From: CATQHW01 sp965243545
GTDB lineage: Bacteria > Spirochaetota > Spirochaetia > SZUA-6 > Bin103
DNA length: 64,000 nt
Assembly: GCA_965243545.1 (NCBI GenBank)
Contig: OZ251573.1
Span: 2,108,001 to 2,172,000, forward strand
Direction: 5' to 3'
In this document: positions 35,265 to 44,206 of the stretch, in pieces
Position numbering within the stretch: position 1 is the first letter of the stretch
Layout: the number at the start of each line of letters is the position of its first letter
Notes under the pieces: model-generated
The model's database searches: none
Seen by the model: only the letters and a program-made list of their open reading frames with translations
Told to the model about the DNA's origin: nothing
Translations under genes and position numbers: made by a program

Positions 35265-35417
35265 TGGAGGCGCTACATGGCATGTCCCACGGCTTGCTTG
35301 GCGGCCGGCGCCGGACTGATGAACGAGCCGTTCGATTTCCTGCATCGCGTCCGGTGAGGGGAACGGCAACGCCAAGCTCGTATGCCGACACCGCGGCGCT
35401 ACGGCGCTGCCGTTGAT
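35265..35417 (-). pseudogene. Duplicated 3' end of the orphan methyltransferase, copy B
   Basis: Matches 32065-32215 with scattered substitutions and small indels. Read on the minus strand it encodes PFPSPDAMQEIERLVHQSGAG, equivalent to PLPSPDAMQEIERLVHQSAAG of the intact gene. Only the tail survives. Confidence 0.85.
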
Positions 35418-35437
35418 GGCGCTACCGCGCCGGCCGG

Positions 35438-36550
35438 TCAGGGGAGATGGCGGGAGAAGAACCGGACCCAGTTGCGGTACATGACGTCGGTCACCTGGTC
35501 GTCGCCGTAGCCGCGGCCGGCCAGTACGTCGGCCAGCCGGCGGTAGTCGAACACGGTGTCGATCTCCGCCGGCGCCCCGGCGCGTCCGCCCTGGCCGTCG
35601 GTGTCCCCGCCGATGCCGGCGTGGCGCGCGTCGCCGGCGAGCTGGCAGATGTGGTCGACGTGGTCGGCCAAGTCGCCGAGCGTGACGTCCGCCTTGCCGA
35701 ACGGGCGCTGCAGCCCCACCACGTTCGCCCAGTCGATGCCGCCGCGGTACAGCATGGCCGTGTCCATCGACACGCCAATCACCCCGTCCCGTTCGATGAT
35801 CGCCCGCAGTATCTCATCCGGGAACTGCCGCTCGCCGGGGACCAGCGCCCGGCAATTCTGATGCGTAGCGATCACCGGGCCGTCGAACCGGTCGAGCGCC
35901 TGCGTGATCGTCGCGTCGGAGGCGTGCGTGGCGTCCAGCACGACGCCGAGCCGCCGCATGTCCGCCAGCAGCCGGCCGGCCGGCGGAAACAGCCCGCCAT
36001 CGGTTCCCGTGCCGGTGCCGTGGCCGTACGCGCTGGTGTCGTAGTGGGTCAGGCTGACGATGCGCAGGCCGGCGGCGCAGTACTCCTCCAGCGACTCCGT
36101 GTCCGGGATCGGGTCCGCGCCCTCCAGCCCCAGGATCACGCCGACCGGCAGATCGTCATACCCCGCCCCGGCGCGCTCCGCCTCCTCCCAGCGCCGCACG
36201 TGCTCGGTCAGGCCGGCCGCCGTGGTGAGGATGCGGTAGTGCCCGCGCCGCTCCATGATCCGGTAAAACGCCATCTGGCCCCACGTCTCCGAGTAGGCCA
36301 GCTCCTCGGAGCGGTGCCCCCAGAGCTGCGCCCCCGGACGATGGATGCGCGCGGTGAGCTTGCCGATGAAGGCGGTGATGCCGGCGCGCCGCTGTTCCGG
36401 CACCGACGCCATCAGCTCCCGTTGATAGCCCATATCCTCGCCCGCCATGCCGGCCGGCGGCGCGGAGCGCACCGCCCCGATCGGCTGCGTCACGTCGGCG
36501 TTGAGCCGCGCCGCCACGGGGACCGGATAGTCGCCGTCGAAGATCAGCAC
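35438..36550 (-). CDS. Membrane dipeptidase family (peptidase M19)
   Basis: 370 residues. GLEGADPI (bridging Glu), THYDTS, ATHASD, IATHQNCRAL and IGGDTDG are the M19 metal and substrate motifs. The usual N-terminal HxD is replaced by FDGDYPVP, so one metal ligand differs; I believe a DGD subgroup exists in this family. GTG 36550 follows GGGAGGCGGGA. Last gene of a four-gene minus-strand operon, 23 bp after the MDR gene. It may hydrolyse a dipeptide, a D-amino-acid amide or a related compound. Confidence 0.85.
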   Translation of the reverse strand: MLIFDGDYPVPVAARLNADVTQPIGAVRSAPPAGMAGEDMGYQRELMASVPEQRRAGITAFIGKLTARIHRPGAQLWGHRSEELAYSETWGQMAFYRIMERRGHYRILTTAAGLTEHVRRWEEAERAGAGYDDLPVGVILGLEGADPIPDTESLEEYCAAGLRIVSLTHYDTSAYGHGTGTGTDGGLFPPAGRLLADMRRLGVVLDATHASDATITQALDRFDGPVIATHQNCRALVPGERQFPDEILRAIIERDGVIGVSMDTAMLYRGGIDWANVVGLQRPFGKADVTLGDLADHVDHICQLAGDARHAGIGGDTDGQGGRAGAPAEIDTVFDYRRLADVLAGRGYGDDQVTDVMYRNWVRFFSRHLP

Positions 36551-36573
36551 TCCCGCCTCCCTCGCCCGCGCGT

Positions 36574-37608
36574 TCAGGCGCCGGTCCAGTCGAACACGAC
36601 GTTGATCATGCTCTTGTCGCGCTTGAACGCCATGTCGTAGGCCAGCCGCATCGACGTGTAGGGCAGCCGATGGGTGATCAGCTTGCTCGGCTTGAGCACG
36701 CCGTCCGCCATCAGCTGCAGCACGTGCGGCCGGTGATGGCGCGTGCCGGCGGCCATGCCGGTGCGCTCGGCCGGACGCGGATACAGGCTCGGGTCGCCGC
36801 CGCTCACGGCGATCAGCGACACCCCCTTGTCGTAGAAGAGCTGCATGGCCAGCGGATTGAATTCGAGCTCCTCCTCACCCCGGCCGAGCAGGCTGACGAT
36901 CGCCACGCGGCCGTCCCGGCGCACGATTTCGAGCGAGGTCCGGTACGCCGGCCAGGGATTGGCGGTCAGGATCACCAAGTCGATGCCGCGCCCGCCGCTG
37001 AACCGGTCGAGCTTGGCGGGCAGTTCCGGGTCGTCGGACATGAGCGCCGCGTGCGCCCCCATTGTCCGCGCCGCCTGCAGCCGCACGTCGCTGTTGCCCA
37101 ACGCCACGGTGCGGGCGCCGAACAGCGGACCGAGCGCCACCGCGCCGAGCCCCAGGGTGCCGAGTCCCACCACGGCCACCGTCTCCCCCGGCCGGAACAG
37201 CGCCTTGTGATAGCAGAGCGCGCTCAGCGCGTAGAGGTTGCCGTACACCGCGTCCTCGTCGGCGGCGCCGTCCGGCACCTTGGCCGGATCCTCGCCGGCC
37301 TGCTGGATATACGACGACTGATGCCACGTCCCGGAGATCACCCGGTCGCCGACCGCCAAGTGCCGCACCGCGCTCCCCACGCCGCGCACCACGCCCAGGT
37401 TGCTGTCGCCGACCCCGCGCGGGTAATCGGGCGCGCCGGGCACCCGCTCCGCTCCCTCGTAGTTGCCCCGGTCGGTGCCGATCTTGAATGCGCTCACCGT
37501 GGTCTGCACCCACACTTCGTCCGGCGCCAGGTTGCCGGTGTCGAGCGGCTCCTCCTCGATGCGCAGGTCGCCGGGTCCGTACAGGATCGCTTTCTTGCAG
37601 TTGGTCAT
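36574..37608 (-). CDS. MDR-superfamily (zinc-type alcohol dehydrogenase-like) oxidoreductase
   Basis: 344 residues. GroES-like N-terminus with GVGDSNLGVVRGVGSAVRHLAVGDRV, then a Rossmann domain with VAVVGLGTLGLGAVAL. The usual catalytic CxxD and GHE zinc ligands are not evident (SAFKIGTDRGNYEG instead), so it may be a zinc-independent reductase. ATG 37608 overlaps the sulfatase-like stop (ATGA). The longer open frame to 38142 is read-through. Confidence 0.8.
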   Translation of the reverse strand: MTNCKKAILYGPGDLRIEEEPLDTGNLAPDEVWVQTTVSAFKIGTDRGNYEGAERVPGAPDYPRGVGDSNLGVVRGVGSAVRHLAVGDRVISGTWHQSSYIQQAGEDPAKVPDGAADEDAVYGNLYALSALCYHKALFRPGETVAVVGLGTLGLGAVALGPLFGARTVALGNSDVRLQAARTMGAHAALMSDDPELPAKLDRFSGGRGIDLVILTANPWPAYRTSLEIVRRDGRVAIVSLLGRGEEELEFNPLAMQLFYDKGVSLIAVSGGDPSLYPRPAERTGMAAGTRHHRPHVLQLMADGVLKPSKLITHRLPYTSMRLAYDMAFKRDKSMINVVFDWTGA

Positions 37609-39032
37609 GGCGATGAATCCTCCTCCGCCTGCCCGGCCGCGTGCTCGGCCGCCGAGCGGGCCTGCAGGCGCTGCGCCTGCTTGCGGCTGCCGAGCCGGAG
37701 CTTCCGGTACGCCTCCTCCGAGGATGCGAACGGAGCGTCGCCGGCGCCGTGCCAGCCGAGCTGCGTGAACATCGGGTTGCGGCGGCCGGACTGCGCCTGC
37801 CGCCGCTCGGCGTGGGCCGCCATCCGCTCCTCCAGCAGGGCGACGACGCCCGGCTCCCGCTCGGCTACGTTGTCGAGCTCCTCCGGATCGCGGATCAGAT
37901 GGTACAGCTCCACCTCCGGCTTGAAGTGGAAGTCCGGCTCCAGGGCGCGGATCAACTTCCACTCCGGCGTGCGCCAGCCGTGCTTGCGCATCCAGGTCGC
38001 CTCCGTCAGGTAGAGCTCGCTCTCCGGCGCGAACGGCTCGCCGCGCGCCAGCGGCAGCAGGCTGCGGCCGTCGAACTCCAACCCCGCGTCGACGCCGAGC
38101 AGCTCCAGCATGGTCGGCGTCAGGTCCTTGGTCTGCACCCACGGGTCGACGCGCAGCCCGGCCGGGACCTTGCCCGGCGCGCGGATGATCAGCGGCACCA
38201 CCAGATTCGGGTCGTACAGGCCGTGGTGGTCGTACCAGCAGTCGTGCTCGTTCAGCGTCTCGCCGTGATCGGCGGTGAACACCACCACCGTGTTGTCGGC
38301 CAGTCCCAGATCGTCGAGCGCCGTGAACAGCCGGCCGATCGCGGCGTCCATGTAGGCGACGGCCCCGTCGTACAGGCTGTCGATGAAGCGGGCGTCGGTG
38401 ACCGCGCCGGGAAACCAGGACCGGAAGTAGTCGGCGAACGGCGCGAACGCGTACAGACGGTCGAGCGAGCGGTTGGCCGGGTCGTGCTCGTCGCCTTCGT
38501 AGAAGAGGCGGTCGAACGGCGCCGGCGGCAGGTACGGGCTGTGCGGGTCCATGTGCCGCAGGAACAGAAAGAACGGATCGGAGGAGGCGGCGGCCGTGCG
38601 GAGATACGGGATGGCCACCTGGTTGAGCGCGTGCGCCTTGGGCATGGCGCCGGGCGACTCCGCCCAGCCTTCGTACTCCAGATAGGTTTGGAAGCCGCGC
38701 GACGCCGGATTGCCGGGAAACCCCACGCAGCAGGTCGCGTAACCGGCCCGCTCCAGTATCTCCGGCAGCATCGGCGCGGCGACGTCGTCCTTGTGGCGCA
38801 GGCCGACCACGCCGGTGCCGAAGCAGTCGCGCCCGGTGAGCATCGAAGCATACGCCGGGGTGGTCGGCACGCTGGGGCTGAAGGGGTGGCGGAACATCGT
38901 TCCCTGCTCGGCAAAGCGGGCGACGTGCGGCGTGGTGAGGCGATGGTAGCCGTACAGGCTCATGTGATCGCGGCGCAGGCTGTCGACCGCGATCAGGAGC
39001 AGGTTGGGGCGCGTCCCGGTCGAGGCCGCCAT
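37605..39032 (-). CDS. Sulfatase-like hydrolase of the alkaline phosphatase superfamily
   Basis: 475 residues from ATG 39032, which overlaps the previous stop. PNLLLIAVDSLRRDHMSLYGY (metal-binding D; starts RPNLLLIAVDSLR), TADHGETLNEHD and the C-terminal WKLI are sulfatase-fold motifs. At the nucleophile position the CxPSR signature is replaced by TTPAY (SVPTTPAYASMLTG). A formylglycine cannot form there, and Thr is the likely nucleophile, as in phosphatase/phosphodiesterase members of the superfamily. No signal peptide, so it is cytoplasmic. The substrate is probably a sugar-derived ester from the same operon. Confidence 0.8.
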   Translation of the reverse strand: MAASTGTRPNLLLIAVDSLRRDHMSLYGYHRLTTPHVARFAEQGTMFRHPFSPSVPTTPAYASMLTGRDCFGTGVVGLRHKDDVAAPMLPEILERAGYATCCVGFPGNPASRGFQTYLEYEGWAESPGAMPKAHALNQVAIPYLRTAAASSDPFFLFLRHMDPHSPYLPPAPFDRLFYEGDEHDPANRSLDRLYAFAPFADYFRSWFPGAVTDARFIDSLYDGAVAYMDAAIGRLFTALDDLGLADNTVVVFTADHGETLNEHDCWYDHHGLYDPNLVVPLIIRAPGKVPAGLRVDPWVQTKDLTPTMLELLGVDAGLEFDGRSLLPLARGEPFAPESELYLTEATWMRKHGWRTPEWKLIRALEPDFHFKPEVELYHLIRDPEELDNVAEREPGVVALLEERMAAHAERRQAQSGRRNPMFTQLGWHGAGDAPFASSEEAYRKLRLGSRKQAQRLQARSAAEHAAGQAEEDSSP

Positions 39033-39850
39033 CAGCGGGCTCCCAGTGCCTTGAGGGTGGCGTTGAGGTAGCCGGCGCTCTCCGCGGCGATGGCGGCGCT
39101 CAGCGCCGGATCGTCCCAGGTCTGCGCGCCGATCACCTCCAGGCTCAGCGCGCCGTCGTAGCCCGCCTCCACCAGCACCCGGCAGTAACCGGCCAAGTCG
39201 ATCTGGCCGCGGCCGCACGCCTGTTGCGAGGGGAGGCCGGGCGAGGGGTCGCGCGACGGGCAGTCGCGGACGTGCACGTGCCGCACGCGGCCGATCACGG
39301 CGCGGAGCGCCTGCACCACGTCTTCGCCTGCGCGGTGGACGTGGCTCGGGTCCATGTTGACGCCGAATCCCGGCGAGTCGATCGCCCGCATGGCGGCCAG
39401 CGTGGTCGGCGTGTCGTGGACGGCGCTGCCGACGTGCGCCTTGAGGCAGAGGGTGACGCCGTGCGCGTGCGCCCGGTCGGCCAACGGCGCGATCCGGTCG
39501 ACCGCGGACTTGAGCGAGTCGGAATCGCCGGCGGCGCCGCCGGAGCCGATGCACACCACCGGGATGCCGAGCTCGGCCGCCGCCTCGAACGCCATGCGCA
39601 GGCGCTCCTCGTTCAGGGCCGACTCCTCCATTGCCAGTGGCTGCAGGCCGTGGTCGTCGAGTATCGCGCGCAGCTCCGGCGCCTGCCGGCGCCAGCTCGA
39701 CAGTTCCAGGTGCTCGCACATGCCGGCCAGGGCCGCCACCTCGACACCGTCGTACCCGGATGCGGACAACAGGCGCGCGGCGGCCGCGAATCCGCTCCGG
39801 CCGAAGAGCACGCTGTTCGCTGAGAGTTTGATCATGGTCAGCCGCATCAT
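39032..39850 (-). CDS. Sugar phosphate isomerase/epimerase (xylose isomerase-like TIM barrel)
   Basis: 272 residues. AP-endonuclease-2-type TIM barrel: KLSANSVLFG at strand 1, GYDGVEVA, LCLKAHVGS, GVNMDPSHVH (metal ligands) and HVHVRDC, with LSLEVIG at the end. ATG 39850 is preceded by GGAAG. First gene of an operon with the sulfatase-like, MDR and M19 genes, suggesting breakdown of a substituted sugar or sugar-amino acid conjugate. Exact substrate unknown. Confidence 0.85.
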   Translation of the reverse strand: MMRLTMIKLSANSVLFGRSGFAAAARLLSASGYDGVEVAALAGMCEHLELSSWRRQAPELRAILDDHGLQPLAMEESALNEERLRMAFEAAAELGIPVVCIGSGGAAGDSDSLKSAVDRIAPLADRAHAHGVTLCLKAHVGSAVHDTPTTLAAMRAIDSPGFGVNMDPSHVHRAGEDVVQALRAVIGRVRHVHVRDCPSRDPSPGLPSQQACGRGQIDLAGYCRVLVEAGYDGALSLEVIGAQTWDDPALSAAIAAESAGYLNATLKALGAR

Positions 39851-39940
39851 GTCACTTCCGCCCCCACCGCGCCACCGGGGGCGGGCCGGCCGGCGCACGG
39901 CCCCTCGCCGCCGGCTTCCGCCGGCTCGTCGGCCATGCGC

Positions 39941-39969
39941 TTGACCACCGCTTGCGCTTGCCGTATGTT
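39941..39969 (+). promoter_or_regulatory. Promoter of the RNA ligase gene
   Basis: TTGACC (39941-39946), 17-bp spacer, TATGTT (39964-39969). The start point is expected near 39976, about 8 nt before the ATG, and no Shine-Dalgarno sequence is visible. Confidence 0.6.
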
Positions 39970-39983
39970 GGTGCGTTACCACC

Positions 39984-41036
39984 ATGGCATTTGAATCACG
40001 GGTCTACGCGTTGCGCATCGAACCTCACCCCAACGCCGACCGCCTGGAGCTGGCGGCGATCGGCGGCTTCCGTTGCGTCGTCGGCAAGGACAGCTACGTC
40101 GACGGCGACCTGGCGGCGTACATCCCGGAAGGGGCGGTCTGTCCGCAGTGGCTGATCAAGGAGCTGGGGCTGGAAGGCAAGCTGGCCGGCAGCAAGAAGA
40201 ACCGCGTCAAGGCGGTGCAGCTGCGCGGATCGCTCTCGCAGGGGCTGGTGTACCCGGTCCGCGACGGGATGATCCGCGGCCGGCAGGTCTCCGAAGGCGA
40301 CGAGGTCACGGAGCTGCTGGAGCTGGTCAAGTACGAACCGCCGATCCCGATCGCCATGCAGGGCGAGGTGTGGGCCGCGCACGGCGCCACCCTCCGCTAC
40401 GACATAGAGGACTTCAAGAAGTACCCGGAGGAGTTCCGGGACGGGGAGCAGGTGGCGGTCACGGAGAAGCTGCACGGCACCTGGTGCTGCCTGGGCCGGC
40501 ACCCCGAACACGGCCCGATCGTCACCTCCAAGGGCATGTCGGACAAGGGCTTGGCGCTCAAACTGGACGACGCCAACAAGAACAACCTGTACGTTCGCAC
40601 GTGGAGCGCGCACCGGGAGGCGTTCGAGTCGGCGCGCGCCCGGCTTGCCGCCGACGGCGGGCCGTTCTACGTCTTGGGAGAGGTGCACGGCCGCGGCGTG
40701 CAGGACCTGCACTACGGGCAGCCCAATCCGGCGTTCCGGGTGTTCGACGCCTACCTGGGCGAACCGGGAACCGGCCGCTACCTCAACCCGGACGAGCTGA
40801 CGGAGTCGCTGAGCGACCTGTTCCCGTTGGTGCCGGAGCTGTACCGCGGACCGTTCAGCCTGGCCAAGCTGCAGGAGCTGACCGACGGCGCCACCACGCT
40901 CGGCGGCGGCCACGTCCGCGAAGGCGTGGTCGTAAAGCCGGCCGAGGAGCGCGTCTCGCATTCCTGCGGCCGCGTGATCCTCAAGAGCGTCTCCGCCAAG
41001 TACCTCACCCGCAAGGGCGGCACCGAGTTCAACTGA
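39984..41036 (+). CDS. RNA ligase, DRB0094 (Deinococcus Rnl) family
   Basis: 350 residues. An N-terminal OB-like module (EPHPNADRLELAAIGGFRCVVGKD) is followed by a nucleotidyltransferase domain. Motif I is EKLHGTW with the lysine that takes AMP (~162, close to the position in the 342-residue D. radiodurans enzyme); YVLGEVHG (motif III), EGVVVKP (IV) and LKSVSAKYL (V) are intact. Such enzymes seal 3'-OH/5'-PO4 RNA nicks in RNA repair. It stands alone, with no kinase/phosphatase partner next to it, and is followed by a hairpin terminator. Confidence 0.9.
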   Translation: MAFESRVYALRIEPHPNADRLELAAIGGFRCVVGKDSYVDGDLAAYIPEGAVCPQWLIKELGLEGKLAGSKKNRVKAVQLRGSLSQGLVYPVRDGMIRGRQVSEGDEVTELLELVKYEPPIPIAMQGEVWAAHGATLRYDIEDFKKYPEEFRDGEQVAVTEKLHGTWCCLGRHPEHGPIVTSKGMSDKGLALKLDDANKNNLYVRTWSAHREAFESARARLAADGGPFYVLGEVHGRGVQDLHYGQPNPAFRVFDAYLGEPGTGRYLNPDELTESLSDLFPLVPELYRGPFSLAKLQELTDGATTLGGGHVREGVVVKPAEERVSHSCGRVILKSVSAKYLTRKGGTEFN

Positions 41037-41052
41037 CCCGGCTCGCCCCCGC

Positions 41053-41084
41053 CCGGCGTGGCGCAGCTTGACGCGCCACGCCGG
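41053..41084 (+). terminator. Perfect 12-bp hairpin after the RNA ligase gene
   Basis: CCGGCGTGGCGC (41053-41064) pairs with GCGCCACGCCGG (41073-41084) around an 8-nt loop, 17 bp after the stop. No T-run follows, so termination strength is uncertain. The loop contains TTGAC, which with TAGACA (41092-41097, 18-bp spacing) could be the promoter of the next gene. Confidence 0.55.
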
Positions 41085-41106
41085 AATCGGGTAGACAGTA
41101 CGCGCG

Positions 41107-43509
41107 ATGCCAGCCGACACCATCCCGATAACCAGATTATCGCAAGTAGATCGCGTCTCGGCATGGTACAAGACCGAAGTCAGAACGTTCCTGGAGAAAT
41201 ATTCGTCGCAGTGGAAGGAAGACCTCGACGCTGCCCGCCTGCAAGCCCTCGATGCAAACATGGAGCGCATAGAAGCGATCAAGAATCGTGTAGGCGAGGA
41301 ATGCGCCGTATGTTTTCTCGGTCACTCCGGCGTCGGCAAAAGCACGTTGGTAAATGCCCTGCTGGCGGAGTCCGGTGACCGGTTCGAGGTACTCCCGCAA
41401 GGCGGCATCGGGCCACTGACCGCCCGGCCAACGGTCGTTCGCCATTCGAGTGACCCGTACTTCGTCGCGAACTACCTTGCGCCGGACAACCTGGATCGAA
41501 TCCGGAGCGCGTTGGAGCGCATCCGCGATGCGAATACGAAAACCGGCTCCCGTTCGTCCACCCCTGATGACGATGCGCTGAAGCAAGGCCGCCTCCTGGT
41601 TCGAGGCAAAGCGAACGCGCGCATCGACGACATCGGCTATCTTGCCGGTTGCCTTCGCGCCGTCCGCGAGCCCGCGTCTCCATTCGAGCCTCAACGCCAA
41701 GACGCGCCGCGAATACGCGCGCTCAGGCAAGCCGTCAGGTTCGCCGCCGACCGCAAGCCATTCGAGAAACGCGGCGCAGACCAGGAATTCAGAGACGCCC
41801 TGAAAGATCACGTCTCCGGCCACTTGTCCCCGTTTGTCGACACGCTTCAGGTAGGCTACGACTCCGATCTATTGAAACCCGGACTTACCGTGGTCGATCT
41901 TCCCGGTCTGGGAATCGCGCATGATCGATACGGCAAGATCACGCAATCCTGGGTCCACAAGCGAGCCAAGGCCGTAGCGCTGGTCGTGGATCGTTCGGGA
42001 ATAACGCAGGATAGCGCCGACCTGCTCCGCGACAGCGCCTTCTTCAGCCGCTTGGCCCACGCTCACGACCCCTCGGTAGACCCGGTGCGGTTGTTCGTGA
42101 TCGCGGTCAAGATCGATCTTTCGGCAAACGACGCCTGGCGCGCCAACCGTGACGAACCTTGGGCCGATCACTTTGCCGAACACCAGTATCTTATGAAGGA
42201 GCAGATTGCCGCCAACGTGGAGCAGTGTCTTCGCAACGCCATGGATGATCCGGATTCCGCGGGCATTCTGAAGAACATTACGGACAATATGTCCATTCAC
42301 GTCGTGTCCGCGGACGAGTACCGGAAACTCCTGGATCAGGACCCCGTCGATATGCCTCGCATTACAAGCGCCGAGCAATCGGGCATTCCGGAGTTGGAGG
42401 GCACGCTCTCCCAGCTGGTGTCACAGCAGGACAAGATGCTGAAAGAGCGCGTGGTCGAGGCTGCGAACCAGTTTCTGGATCGGATTTGCGCCGACCTTGA
42501 AACGATCCGGATACGGTTTTCGGATCGTGGCAGGCTTCCTAGGGCGATCAGAAGGCTGCGAAAGCGTCTTGACGGATTTCTGGACGACAGCCAATCCGGA
42601 CCAAGGAGGTTACTTCGACAATATCAGGAGTCGTTTCGGACGTTCCTAGAGAAGGAAGTCCCCGCGCTGATTCCGCAAGTGGTCGATGAAGCGTGCGACG
42701 AAGCGAAGTCGGCCATCGAAAACCATCTTGAGTCTCTGGGGACCGTGCCTTGGAATACGCTTCGGGCTGCGGTCGTTCGCGGAGGCGCGTTCTCGGGTTC
42801 GTTCATGAGAATCGACATACCCAACGACTTTGCGGTGCGGTTGGATTATTGGGTCGCCGTGAGATGGTCGAAGAGCATTCTGCACGACCTGCAGGACCGC
42901 GCCGCCGAAAACAAGCGCAGCTGCGTAGGGTGCATAGCGAAGGTATTGGAGTGGGGGCAGGATGCGGCGCCGATAGCGCCGGACAGAATCAATGCGCTTA
43001 TGTTGCAGATGGAGACGACGCAGACTACTGCGGAAACCGTGTTGCGGGAAGCGATCAACGGAGGTCTTGACGTAAGAAAACGGCTGCTCGGTGAGCTTCT
43101 GAATCGAATCGGCGAGCGATGTGAGTCGTTTTGCGCTTCGGGAGCGCACGTGGGTCGGGGAACCAAGGTGCGCATACTCGATTTCTTCGGCGGTCTTGTG
43201 CCGCAGGCCATCGACGCCGCGCGGGATGCATCTCTCAAAATCGTGACGTCCGATTTCCGCGCGATCGCAACTCGCCTTCTGCGGTTCGACTATTCGATGT
43301 ATCTGGAACAAGCGGCTGATACCCTGGTAGCCTCCAATAGGGCGCGGCTCCGCAAGGACGAGGAGGAACGAAACCAGGCCGCGGAGGAGATCACCCGGAT
43401 CATTGCGAACGATCCGGGCAGGGGCTGGGGATCATCGCGCCGCGTTTCGACCGCCCGCGCGCCGGCGCCTATGGCAGGCAGGAGAGGCGCGGGCCGAGCT
43501 ACGGGATAG
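41107..43509 (+). CDS. Dynamin-like large GTPase
   Basis: 800 residues. P-loop GHSGVGKST (~72-80) with NALL, G3 VVDLPGLG (~262), G4-like VKID (~335), then a long helical region to the end, the plan of bacterial dynamin-like proteins. No membrane segment is obvious. Base composition is visibly lower in G+C than the flanking genes, with codons such as ATA and AGA more frequent, suggesting transfer. Bacterial dynamins act in membrane remodelling, and some act in antiphage defence; which applies here is unknown. The last ~25 residues are Arg/Ala-rich and may be drift. Confidence 0.75.
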   Translation: MPADTIPITRLSQVDRVSAWYKTEVRTFLEKYSSQWKEDLDAARLQALDANMERIEAIKNRVGEECAVCFLGHSGVGKSTLVNALLAESGDRFEVLPQGGIGPLTARPTVVRHSSDPYFVANYLAPDNLDRIRSALERIRDANTKTGSRSSTPDDDALKQGRLLVRGKANARIDDIGYLAGCLRAVREPASPFEPQRQDAPRIRALRQAVRFAADRKPFEKRGADQEFRDALKDHVSGHLSPFVDTLQVGYDSDLLKPGLTVVDLPGLGIAHDRYGKITQSWVHKRAKAVALVVDRSGITQDSADLLRDSAFFSRLAHAHDPSVDPVRLFVIAVKIDLSANDAWRANRDEPWADHFAEHQYLMKEQIAANVEQCLRNAMDDPDSAGILKNITDNMSIHVVSADEYRKLLDQDPVDMPRITSAEQSGIPELEGTLSQLVSQQDKMLKERVVEAANQFLDRICADLETIRIRFSDRGRLPRAIRRLRKRLDGFLDDSQSGPRRLLRQYQESFRTFLEKEVPALIPQVVDEACDEAKSAIENHLESLGTVPWNTLRAAVVRGGAFSGSFMRIDIPNDFAVRLDYWVAVRWSKSILHDLQDRAAENKRSCVGCIAKVLEWGQDAAPIAPDRINALMLQMETTQTTAETVLREAINGGLDVRKRLLGELLNRIGERCESFCASGAHVGRGTKVRILDFFGGLVPQAIDAARDASLKIVTSDFRAIATRLLRFDYSMYLEQAADTLVASNRARLRKDEEERNQAAEEITRIIANDPGRGWGSSRRVSTARAPAPMAGRRGAGRATG

Positions 43510-43517
43510 CCGTTGGA

Positions 43518-43742
43518 TCAAGGTGCGGAGGCTGACCCACCACAGGTTTCGTCGGTGACCCGCCGATCCCGCGGCGCGCGGCTTCCGTCATCATCACGCT
43601 CCGGCCCGGCGGGCGACTTCCCGTCCGCGGCGGCCAACCCCGCGCGTCGGCCGGCGGCGGCCAGCGACAGGCACAGATTCCGCAGCTGGCTCAGCCGCTG
43701 CAACCGCGCGGTTACCGCCTTGGGGGACATATCGACCGTCAT
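43518..43742 (-). CDS. Small protein coupled to the nucleotidyltransferase
   Basis: 74 residues. Its ATG (43742) overlaps the nucleotidyltransferase stop by 4 nt. The N-terminal half (MSPKAVTARLQRLSQLRNLC) is amphipathic and helical; the rest is disordered-looking. I do not recognise the family. The coupling suggests a partner of the nucleotidyltransferase, perhaps the other half of a toxin-antitoxin-like pair. Confidence 0.55.
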   Translation of the reverse strand: MTVDMSPKAVTARLQRLSQLRNLCLSLAAAGRRAGLAAADGKSPAGPERDDDGSRAPRDRRVTDETCGGSASAP

Positions 43743-44200
43743 GCCGGCCCGCCGGTCAGTCTGTCGATGTCGGCCAGGTCCTGGCCGCTGCCGCGCATTC
43801 GCTTGAGATTCGTCAAGCCGTCGCGCGATACGGTCACGATGGTACCGTCATTCCACGCGATACGCTTTCGGCCCCGCCATACGTGCTGCAGGTTCTCGGT
43901 TACGTGGAGTACGTCGACCATGAGAACGTCGTCCGAACCGGGGTCGCGCTTGACGACACGGGAGATGGCGACGGCGCCTCCCGCAAGGGCCATGTCGGCG
44001 GCGCGCAGATCGTAACCGAGCCGGCGCAGAACGGCCACGGCGCGCTCTACGTCGTGCGACAGGATCATCACGTCGATGTCGAGGGTAGCGCGAGGAATCC
44101 CGTAGATCGCGAGCGCCACTCCACCGCACAGCGCGTAGTGGACGCCGTGGTCGTCGAGCGCGTGCACGATCCGGCGGAGCTCCGCCAGCAGGTCGACCAT
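43739..44200 (-). CDS. Nucleotidyltransferase (AbiEii/MNT-like)
   Basis: 153 residues. CGGVALAIYGIPRATLDIDVMI contains the GG..(R)xTxDxD signature of the pol-beta-type nucleotidyltransferase superfamily (key residues GG ~26, D-I-D ~41-43). A compact single domain as in minimal nucleotidyltransferases of toxin-antitoxin systems. It lies 6 bp after the AAA/PD-(D/E)XK gene and overlaps the following 74-residue gene. Confidence 0.8.
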   Translation of the reverse strand: MVDLLAELRRIVHALDDHGVHYALCGGVALAIYGIPRATLDIDVMILSHDVERAVAVLRRLGYDLRAADMALAGGAVAISRVVKRDPGSDDVLMVDVLHVTENLQHVWRGRKRIAWNDGTIVTVSRDGLTNLKRMRGSGQDLADIDRLTGGPA

Positions 44201-44206
44201 CGTCTC

